From an uncultured bacterium (GTDB lineage Bacteria > Bacteroidota > Bacteroidia > CAILMK01): DNA of 8,244 bases. Positions 1 through 4,824 of the stretch are shown piece by piece. Location: assembly GCA_903835275.1 (NCBI GenBank), contig CAILMK010000075.1, forward strand, positions 1 to 8,244, written 5' to 3'. The first letter of the stretch is position 1; the number at the start of each line of letters is the position of its first letter. The translations under genes were made by a program, and so were the position numbers. The notes under the pieces are model-generated. The model did not search any database and was not told where the DNA came from. It saw only the letters and a list, made by a program, of their open reading frames with translations.

Positions 1-453
1 AATAACTTTTTCTATGGTGGCAAATTTTTTATCTGAGCCAAGGGCGGCAATTGCTTTACCATGATCGGCATCAGGCAATGCCTTTAAATTCCATTGCGAT
101 GTGTTAATGGTCTTTTCATAAAAGCTCATTACTTTTCCTGCAAAGGAAATATTGATCTTCACTTCGGAACCGTAGATATTTATTCCGTTCCAGGTTTGCA
201 CATAATCAAAGTGATTCCCGATGGGACTCGTGTTTTGAAAAATTTGTTTTATATCGCTCTTATTACTGAGGTTGGGGACATGCTTCTTTATATATGAAGC
301 GATGAACTGCTGCGCACCCTCACCGCTTGCATCCGGACCCAGAAGATTTCTATACGGAAGTGAATTGATGAACTGGTCCTTCCATGCTTTTTGTGCAAAA
401 ACATTCAGGCTGGTCAGGCAGATAAGAACGAAAAGCAGTATTGATCTTTTCAT
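1..453 (-). CDS. Secreted protein with FTP-type propeptide region, probably an M36/M4 metalloprotease N-terminus (partial)
   Basis: The first 151 codons are present; the rest lies beyond the left edge. Residues 1-20 form a signal peptide (Lys-Arg, then a hydrophobic core, cleavage expected after VFA at 18-20), so the product is exported. Residues about 60-115 resemble the FTP region found in the propeptides of fungalysin (M36) and thermolysin (M4) proteases: H81-F-D-Y, then Q86-T-W-N-G-I-N-I-Y-G, then a beta-rich stretch with F-A-G-K-V. In those families this region acts as intramolecular chaperone and inhibitor. No catalytic HExxH can be seen because that part is missing, so protease activity is inferred. 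The ATG overlaps the stop of the upstream IMPACT-family gene as ATGA, which fits translational coupling and fixes the start. A non-protease secreted protein with an FTP region remains possible. Confidence 0.7.
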   Translation of the reverse strand, partial: MKRSILLFVLICLTSLNVFAQKAWKDQFINSLPYRNLLGPDASGEGAQQFIASYIKKHVPNLSNKSDIKQIFQNTSPIGNHFDYVQTWNGINIYGSEVKINISFAGKVMSFYEKTINTSQWNLKALPDADHGKAIAALGSDKKFATIEKVI

Positions 454-1040
454 GGCATTAGGAGTTTTTTTTCAGGCAAAGCATTCAGCTTCATAACAAA
501 GTTAGTAATATTTTCCCGTGAAACCATGACTGTAAAGGTGCATTTCTCAGAAAATTCTTCTTTAACATCGCTGATCCCTTCTTTACGCAGCAAATAACGC
601 GCCTTTTCTACATGGGCAAGGGGTACCTCAAATACAACAGGCTCTTTTTCAAAGTCCTCTATGATAGATGATGCTTCCAGAACCAGTTGAGCCGCTTCTT
701 TATAAGCTGACATCAGGCCGCCCACACCCAGTTTTATGCCTCCAAAATAGCGAACTACAATCACTACTATATTGGTCAGTTCAAAGCTTTTGATCTGCCC
801 AAGGATGGGTTGCCCGGCTGTATTGGCAGGTTCTCCGGCATCGTGTGCCTTCCAAATATCCTTCTTTTCCCCAAGTCGGAATGCATAACAAATATGCCTC
901 GCGGTTGGGTGTAGTTTCTTCACTTCCTCCAGCAGCGCTTTCAATTCAGCCTCGTTCCTCATCGGAAAAGAGTAGGCAAGGAACTTGCTCTTCTTTTCTG
1001 TAAATTCAGCTTCCGCAGCTGCGGCAATGGTCAGGAACAT
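450..1040 (-). CDS. IMPACT/YigZ family protein
   Basis: A 196-residue cytoplasmic protein of the YigZ/IMPACT (UPF0029) family, close to the usual bacterial length of about 200. Family signatures appear in order: E15-KKSKF, HPTARHICYAFRLG at 44-57, AHDAGEPANTAGQPIL at 65-80, and VVRYFGGIKLGVGGL at 95-109. Residues about 135-190 match the position of the small ferredoxin-like C-terminal domain (DUF1949). Eukaryotic IMPACT regulates the kinase GCN2; the bacterial role is poorly defined, with links to translation or nucleic-acid binding proposed, so no precise function is assigned. An in-frame TGA lies two codons before the ATG, so the start is well fixed. The gene has its own likely promoter about 43 bp upstream, and its stop overlaps the start of the secreted FTP protein gene. 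Confidence 0.93.
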   Translation of the reverse strand: MFLTIAAAAEAEFTEKKSKFLAYSFPMRNEAELKALLEEVKKLHPTARHICYAFRLGEKKDIWKAHDAGEPANTAGQPILGQIKSFELTNIVVIVVRYFGGIKLGVGGLMSAYKEAAQLVLEASSIIEDFEKEPVVFEVPLAHVEKARYLLRKEGISDVKEEFSEKCTFTVMVSRENITNFVMKLNALPEKKLLMP

Positions 1041-1083
1041 GGTTCAGCAGGAAAATTAATCAACAGATAATATTCATCTGTGG

Positions 1084-1113
1084 CAAAGATACTCAAACAG
1101 GGGAATACTCAAT
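1084..1113 (-). promoter_or_regulatory. Probable Bacteroidota-type promoter for the IMPACT-family gene
   Basis: On the minus strand TATCTTTG (1091-1084) matches the Bacteroidota -7 consensus TAnnTTTG exactly. ATTG at 1113-1110 is a three-of-four match to the -33 TTTG box, with an 18-bp spacer. The start codon follows 43 bp downstream. Confidence 0.6.
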
Positions 1114-1208
1114 TATATTGACTGATAATGTTATACGAATAAGTCCGTTCCGGCAAGTTTAGGATTGGCAAGGAAATTATATAATTTATTTCAAAAGTTA
1201 TGTAACAC

Positions 1209-1234
1209 TTGAAATGAAAAAAAATATAATTTTG
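1209..1234 (+). promoter_or_regulatory. Possible promoter for the His-rich secreted protein gene
   Basis: TAATTTTG at 1227-1234 matches TAnnTTTG and lies 35 bp before the ATG at 1270. The best upstream box is TTG at 1209-1211 with only a 15-bp spacer, shorter than usual, so the -33 part is weak. The leader is A/T-rich with no Shine-Dalgarno site. Confidence 0.45.
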
Positions 1235-1269
1235 CTTTCCATGAATCACTTAAATAAAATTCATTAATT

Positions 1270-1755
1270 ATGAAGAAATTAATCTTATTACCTGTCATTT
1301 TTATGGCAGCAATGCTTTTTTGCAACACATCTAATGCCCAGTTGCATGTAAATGTAAATATCGGTGCACAGCCAATATGGGGTCCGGTGGGTTATGACCG
1401 CGCCGATTACTATTACTTCCCTGATATTGATATGTATTACGACATTGATCGTCGCCAATACATTTATTTCGAACATGGAAGATGGGATGTCAGCGATGGG
1501 GTTTTACCTGCCCGTTATCATGATTTCGACCTGTACCACAGCTACAAAGTGGTCCTCAACGAACCAAAGCCATGGATGCACAATGATGTTTACAGAACAA
1601 AATATGCGGGCTACAGAGGGCATCACGACCAGGCAGTTATCCGCGATAGCCATGAGCATAAATATTGGGAAAACAAGGAACATCCTGAGCACGCAAAATG
1701 GAAAGGCCGTGAAGAACACAAGGAAGAACGCAAAGACGATCACGGAAGAAGGTAA
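1270..1755 (+). CDS. Small secreted protein with aromatic core and charged His-rich tail
   Basis: The product has 161 residues. Residues 1-23 are a signal peptide with likely cleavage after SNA, giving a mature N-terminus QLHVNVNIG. Residues 35-105 are rich in Tyr, Trp, Phe and Asp (QPIWGPVGYDRADYYYFPDI, then a Tyr-rich stretch, then GRW and LPARYHDFDLYHSYKVV) and resemble a family of small uncharacterised periplasmic or surface proteins common in Bacteroidota. Residues 116-161 are almost entirely charged, with about nine His plus many Glu, Lys and Arg, and are probably disordered. Metal or polyanion binding by the tail is conceivable but is only inference. The gene is transcribed alone: it has its own -7-like box and a strong terminator 36 bp after the stop. 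No function is assigned. Confidence 0.85.
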   Translation: MKKLILLPVIFMAAMLFCNTSNAQLHVNVNIGAQPIWGPVGYDRADYYYFPDIDMYYDIDRRQYIYFEHGRWDVSDGVLPARYHDFDLYHSYKVVLNEPKPWMHNDVYRTKYAGYRGHHDQAVIRDSHEHKYWENKEHPEHAKWKGREEHKEERKDDHGRR

Positions 1756-1790
1756 AGAATATTTCGCCAGAGCGAGATGAATTAAAATTG

Positions 1791-1820
1791 AAAAGGTCAC
1801 GAGATTTCGTGGCCTTTTTT
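1791..1820 (+). terminator. Rho-independent terminator after the His-rich protein gene
   Basis: A 12-bp stem (AAAAGGTCACGA with TCGTGGCCTTTT, one T-G wobble) closes a GATT tetraloop and runs into six T residues. It lies 36 bp after the stop codon. On the minus strand the stem is followed by a weaker T-rich tract, so it may also stop transcription of the convergent gene at 1873-2535. Confidence 0.9.
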
Positions 1821-1837
1821 AGTTTCTGCATTTTGGT

Positions 1838-1858
1838 CTCTCCTGAGAGTGTCCACTC
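1838..1858. repeat. Two overlapping short palindromes
   Basis: CTCTC-CT-GAGAG (1838-1849) and GAGTG-TC-CACTC (1847-1858) share GAG, so only one can form at a time. They lie between two convergent genes. They may be a protein-binding site, part of the minus-strand 3' end, or chance. Confidence 0.4.
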
Positions 1859-1872
1859 GCAGAATAATGAAT

Positions 1873-2535
1873 TTAGTAATATTTCTTGTTTGCGCAAAGC
1901 CCGATTTTTATTCCCAGTTTAATAGTAGGGAATAATTCTCTGACTGGGACATGTATTGGAGAAGGATAAATTTGCTTATAATCATTAGCCGGATCGAATT
2001 CATACAGAATTTCTTCCCCATAACGATAGCGAAGTCCAATTCCCCAATAACAATCCATAGTAATAATGTTGAACAGGTGTATTTCTTTTCCAACATTCAC
2101 TGCAATTTCTGCAACATTTAATTCCTGGCTTTGAACATACCCATCCGGAGCATCTAACCAAATATATGAAACCGCCACCCATTGAGGTGAATAATGGACA
2201 TATTTATACATTAAAATAGGCTCTAAATAAGCTTCCTCGGAATTGGAATTCGTAGGCATATAATATTTAATTCCGAATCTGAATACACAACCATTATTTC
2301 TATCCAAATCATTGGTTATTGGTTTTGTGCTATAAATGCTTCCTCCCATAACTTCAATTCCTATTTTTTCTGAAAAACGATGTTCATACGAAACAGATAG
2401 TTCATCAACAATGGCTTGAAGTGGATTGAACCTGATCTTATCCCTGATGTAAAAATTTTTATGCAGGGAATCCTGCGCCTTTAGCATTGGCAGCGACGCA
2501 CATAATAAAAACAGGATTAGTTGGACTCGCTTCAC
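1873..2535 (-). CDS. Probable outer-membrane beta-barrel protein
   Basis: The start is placed at the GTG at 2535, because it gives a clean signal peptide (MKRVQLILFLLCASLPMLKA, cleavage before QDS) and 220 residues; the open frame extends 24 codons further up only to a TTG. The mature protein alternates polar and hydrophobic residues in a way typical of amphipathic beta strands: FNPLQAIVDELSVSYEHRF (36-54), EVMGGSIY, VFRFGIKYYM, AYLEPILMYKYVHY, WGIGLRYRYG, and a final strand PTIKLGIKIGL near the C-terminus. It resembles small outer-membrane barrels that are common in Bacteroidota with unknown ligands. It follows folC on the same strand after 121 bp. No TAnnTTTG box is evident just upstream, so it may be transcribed from the folC side. 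The function is unknown. Confidence 0.75.
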   Translation of the reverse strand: MKRVQLILFLLCASLPMLKAQDSLHKNFYIRDKIRFNPLQAIVDELSVSYEHRFSEKIGIEVMGGSIYSTKPITNDLDRNNGCVFRFGIKYYMPTNSNSEEAYLEPILMYKYVHYSPQWVAVSYIWLDAPDGYVQSQELNVAEIAVNVGKEIHLFNIITMDCYWGIGLRYRYGEEILYEFDPANDYKQIYPSPIHVPVRELFPTIKLGIKIGLCANKKYY

Positions 2536-2592
2536 GGTTTTTGTTTGTGTTGTTTTATTTATAGACGATTGCGGGAAAGAATGGTTAGTTAA

Positions 2593-2615
2593 GCATAGGG
2601 GTTTCAACCCTACGC
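2593..2615. repeat. Intergenic hairpin between folC and the barrel gene
   Basis: GCATAGGGGTT pairs with AACCCTACGC around a two-base TC turn: ten pairs including one wobble, plus one bulged base. There is no T-run after it on either strand, so it is not a classical terminator. It lies 58 bp before the proposed GTG start of the barrel gene and could be an mRNA-processing, attenuation or repetitive extragenic element. Confidence 0.6.
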
Positions 2616-2623
2616 TGAATTTT

Positions 2624-2665
2624 ACTACTTACTACTTACTACTTATTCCTTACTACTTATTCCTT
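2624..2665. repeat. Heptanucleotide tandem array containing the folC stop codon
   Basis: Six consecutive 7-nt units on the plus strand: ACTACTT three times, ATTCCTT, ACTACTT, ATTCCTT. The last nine bases encode the final Lys-Glu-stop of FolC (minus strand), so the array begins inside the gene and runs into the spacer. Heptamer changes beyond the stop would leave the protein unchanged. Confidence 0.85.
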
Positions 2666-3967
2666 CATCCCAAAATGCTCCAACGCCTCTGCAACAACAA
2701 ATATACTTCCTGCAACGAGGAGAATGTCATTTTGCCCTTGTGCTGATTGTGCAGCAGCGCAGGCTTCCGCAATAGTAGGGTAGGAGCTTCCTTTCAATCC
2801 TTTTTGCCTGGCAAGTTCGTAGAGTGTTTCATACTCTAGCGCTCGCGGAAGTTGAGGTTGTGAAAAATAAAAAATTGCATCCTTGGGAAGTAATGAAAGC
2901 GCTTTTTCAACGTCCTTGTCCTTCACCATTCCGTAAACGAAATGCAGTTTATCATGCGGAATGGAATTGATCTGATCAAATACTGCGCGAAGCCCTGCTT
3001 CATTGTGTGCCACATCGCAAATAATGAGCGGCGATTCCGAAATTACTTCCCATCTTCCCAGCAATCCTGTCTGTTTTTTTACGTCTTTGATTCCCTCTAT
3101 GGTTTGCTCCGCGGAAATATTTATTCCCTGTGTTTTCAATACATCCACAGAGCTAAGAATGGTCGCGATATTTTCCAGTTGATAGTTCCCGGCAAGGGGC
3201 GATACAATATTTACCTGCCCTGATTCGTTTATCTTACTATACACAATATTTAAAAGTCCGTGTTGGTAAGAATGTTCAATGGGAGTGTAGGTTTTTTCAG
3301 CGAAAATAAGCGGGCTATGATTTTCGGCGGCCTTTTGTATAAATACGTTTTCGGTCTCAGGTCGGGTTTGCCCTATAACAACGGGTATGCCCGGCTTGAT
3401 GATACCGGCTTTTTCCCCGGCTATTTCCGCGAGTGTATTCCCCAGCAAATACTGGTGGTCGTATGATATATTGGTAATGATGGATAGCAGCGGGGTAATG
3501 ACATTGGTTGAATCCAGCCTGCCGCCGAGTCCGGTTTCTATGACTGCGATATCCACCTTTTCATTGCGGAAATGATCGAAGGCTAGCGCGACGGTCATCT
3601 CGAAAAAAGAAGGTTCTATGCGTTCGATGAGATCCCGGTGATTCGCGACGAAATGGACGACATTTTCCTTTGGGATCTCCAGGCCGTTTACGCGGATGCG
3701 CTCCCTGAAATCCAGCAGGTGCGGTGAGGTATACAAACCCGTTTTATAACCCGCCGTTTGCAGGATGGATGCCATAATATGGCTCGTGGAACCCTTGCCG
3801 TTGGTCCCGGCAATATGGATGCTCTTGAAGCTGCGCTCGGGATTGCCCAGGGCTTCGCAAAGTGCCAGGGTGTTGTGGAGGTCGTTTTTAAGGGCCGCCG
3901 CACCTATGCGGGTGAACATGGGCAGTTTGGTATACAGGTAATCGAGTGTTTCCGCGTAAGTCATCAT
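2657..3967 (-). CDS. folC: Bifunctional folylpolyglutamate synthase/dihydrofolate synthase
   Basis: FolC joins dihydropteroate to glutamate and then adds glutamates to folates, using ATP in the cytoplasm. The 436-residue length fits the family. Counting from the ATG at 3967, the Mur-ligase-type P-loop GTNGKGST is at 54-61, SPHL at 81-84, ETGLGGRLDSTN at 144-155, and the DH of ISYDH at 170-171. GEKAGIIK at 184-191 carries the lysine that is carbamylated in relatives (about 186). GRWEV is at 304-308 and DVAHN at 318-322, where many homologues have DGAHN. The open frame reaches a TTG two codons further up, but ATG at 3967 or 3964 fits the family start (MTYxETLDYL). The last residues and the stop lie in a 7-nt tandem repeat. 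The 5' part is visibly richer in G+C than the middle. Confidence 0.97.
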   Translation of the reverse strand: MMTYAETLDYLYTKLPMFTRIGAAALKNDLHNTLALCEALGNPERSFKSIHIAGTNGKGSTSHIMASILQTAGYKTGLYTSPHLLDFRERIRVNGLEIPKENVVHFVANHRDLIERIEPSFFEMTVALAFDHFRNEKVDIAVIETGLGGRLDSTNVITPLLSIITNISYDHQYLLGNTLAEIAGEKAGIIKPGIPVVIGQTRPETENVFIQKAAENHSPLIFAEKTYTPIEHSYQHGLLNIVYSKINESGQVNIVSPLAGNYQLENIATILSSVDVLKTQGINISAEQTIEGIKDVKKQTGLLGRWEVISESPLIICDVAHNEAGLRAVFDQINSIPHDKLHFVYGMVKDKDVEKALSLLPKDAIFYFSQPQLPRALEYETLYELARQKGLKGSSYPTIAEACAAAQSAQGQNDILLVAGSIFVVAEALEHFGMKE

Positions 3968-3983
3968 TTGCAAAATCAGGATG

Positions 3984-3991
3984 CAAAGATG
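3984..3991 (-). promoter_or_regulatory. Possible -7 box for folC
   Basis: On the minus strand CATCTTTG differs from TAnnTTTG at one position. It lies 16 bp before the ATG at 3967, which argues against starting at the TTG further upstream. No good -33 box is visible. Confidence 0.4.
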
Positions 3992-3993
3992 CG

Positions 3994-4022
3994 ATTGAAA
4001 ACTAAAAAAATGCGTAAAATTG
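3994..4022 (+). promoter_or_regulatory. Possible promoter for the small lipoprotein gene
   Basis: ATTG (3994-3997), a 17-bp spacer and TAAAATTG (4015-4022) each differ by one base from the Bacteroidota boxes TTTG and TAnnTTTG. The ATG lies 16 bp downstream. The element abuts the folC -7 candidate, so the two divergent promoters would share the same short stretch. Confidence 0.4.
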
Positions 4023-4038
4023 TACTATAATTCCGACT

Positions 4039-4575
4039 ATGAAATACATTTTATTCTGCGTACCCGTTTTATTGCTAAGTATGTGCGGCAGGAAAAGCTC
4101 TGCTGATTTTCACGGCCTCCACTGGGGAGATCCCCGCGCCCAGGTGATCACAACCGAAGGCAAGGCTCCCGATGATTCCTCTGAAAAAAATATTTATGTA
4201 TATGGCAAAACCCTTTGCGGTATACCCATGCAGCTTGGATATGTGTTTGTAGGCAACCAGCTTGCCTCTGCAATTTATATTCCGGAGGATGCTGGTGCAA
4301 TGAAGGATAAGATACGAAAGGGTTATCTTTTACTTACGGATTCCCTGACCAAGGCGTACGGCCCGAGCCGGGATTCCACCTTTGAGGAAGGCACGAAATT
4401 CAAAAAAATGTGGCAGAGCAAAACTTCCAATATCAATATCATTTACTTAAAGCAGGAAACGGAAACCTTTGTATTCAGCGTAGTCAGTAAAAAACTTGAG
4501 CCACTCATTGAAATGAATTCAGAAGGCCGCGAAGATGACCTGGATACCGGTAAGGTAAAGATAGAAATGAAATAA
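4039..4575 (+). CDS. Small predicted lipoprotein, function unknown
   Basis: The product has 178 residues. Residues 1-15 are a hydrophobic leader ending in LLLSMC; Cys16 is a likely lipid-attachment site, although Met just before the Cys is unusual for a lipobox. The mature part begins with a charged linker and then DFHGLHWGDPRAQVITTEG (23-41), a pattern seen in small exported proteins of the FxGxxWGxxxxxVxxxEG type. The remainder is mixed alpha/beta and includes KTLCGIPMQLGYVFVGNQL (57-75) and a late strand ETFVFSVVSKKLE. The C-terminus is acidic then basic. No enzyme motif is visible. The gene is divergent from folC across a 71-bp gap and is followed by a terminator-like hairpin. Loss of lipidation, giving a secreted form, cannot be excluded. 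Confidence 0.8.
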   Translation: MKYILFCVPVLLLSMCGRKSSADFHGLHWGDPRAQVITTEGKAPDDSSEKNIYVYGKTLCGIPMQLGYVFVGNQLASAIYIPEDAGAMKDKIRKGYLLLTDSLTKAYGPSRDSTFEEGTKFKKMWQSKTSNINIIYLKQETETFVFSVVSKKLEPLIEMNSEGREDDLDTGKVKIEMK

Positions 4576-4580
4576 GTTCA

Positions 4581-4612
4581 GAATTCAGTAGTAAGTAGTC
4601 GGAATTCAGTAG
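4581..4612. repeat. 11-bp direct repeat pair
   Basis: GAATTCAGTAG occurs exactly at 4581-4591 and 4602-4612, with start points 21 bp apart. Between and overlapping them, AGTAGTAAGTAGT (4587-4599) is also present in the folC-end array on the opposite strand. The pair starts five bases after the lipoprotein stop codon. Confidence 0.8.
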
Positions 4613-4624
4613 AATTGCGGATTT

Positions 4625-4660
4625 GATTTGCAAAATCTTCGAGATTTGGCAAATCTTTTT
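4625..4660 (+). terminator. Probable Rho-independent terminator of the small lipoprotein gene
   Basis: GATTTGC (4625-4631) pairs with GCAAATC (4649-4655), then after one A-G mismatch AAATCT pairs with AGATTT around a TCG loop, and five T residues follow (4656-4660). It lies 49 bp past the stop codon. The stem is A/T-rich, so it may be less efficient than the terminator at 1791. Confidence 0.7.
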
Positions 4661-4669
4661 CACGCCTTC

Positions 4670-4716
4670 CAGGGCAGGAGAGCCCTGTTAATAATCGTCA
4701 CGAGGCAGGAGCCTCG
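4670..4716. repeat. Tandem hairpins with matching purine loops
   Basis: CAGGGC-AGGAGA-GCCCTG (4670-4687) and CGAGGC-AGGA-GCCTCG (4701-4716) are perfect 6-bp stems. Both contain GGCAGGAG, at 4673-4680 and 4704-4711. CTCCTG at 4734-4739 is complementary to the CAGGAG of either loop. Confidence 0.75.
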
Positions 4717-4792
4717 CGGACAGCTCAGAAAAACTCCTGGTTTGGCACAAGCATAAGCTTTCGCAAGCAAGCTCAATAAATCCGCAATCCAA

Positions 4793-4806
4793 TCCGCCGA
4801 GGCGGA
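4793..4806. repeat. G/C palindrome
   Basis: TCCGCC-GA-GGCGGA is a 6-bp stem with a two-base turn, flanked by related AATCCGC/AATCCG words. It lies 19 bp from the stop codon of the sugar transferase gene. Such palindromes are often repeated between genes in bacterial genomes; copy number here is unknown. Confidence 0.7.
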
Positions 4807-4824
4807 CGCAATCCGAAATTGAGT

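Larger units (their letters stand above)
4614..4788. repeat. Inverted-repeat-bounded structured intergenic segment
   Basis: ATTGCGGATTT (4614-4624) and its exact reverse complement AAATCCGCAAT (4778-4788) bound about 150 bp holding four hairpins: 4625-4655, 4670-4687, 4701-4716 and 4756-4773 (AGCTT with AAGCT). There is no open frame of note. The layout could be a small non-autonomous repetitive element, a structured RNA, or the 3' ends of two convergent genes. A single copy here cannot decide. Confidence 0.5.

Noticed and set aside
1..453. Frameshifted or truncated protease gene
   Set aside because: The frame is open to the window edge and the N-terminus is intact, so it is cut by the window and not visibly broken.
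1364..1780. Plus-strand frame of 138 codons overlapping the His-rich protein gene
   Set aside because: It is the +1 frame of a gene with a clear signal peptide and its own terminator; the translation is Thr/Met-rich with no domain.
2536..2607. N-terminal extension of the barrel protein from a TTG at 2607
   Set aside because: It would put 24 polar residues before a normal signal peptide and overlap the hairpin at 2593-2615; GTG at 2535 is the better start.
2624..2665. Heptamer array considered as a CRISPR or origin iteron
   Set aside because: Units of seven bases with no spacers are not CRISPR; no replication gene or DnaA-box cluster is nearby, so an iteron reading has no support.
3758..4030. 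Plus-strand open frame of 90 codons antisense to the start of folC
   Set aside because: It lies opposite a strongly conserved coding region, runs through both promoter candidates and its translation shows no recognisable pattern.
4793..4806. Palindrome as a terminator for the sugar transferase gene
   Set aside because: On the minus strand no T-run follows the stem, so intrinsic termination there is not supported.
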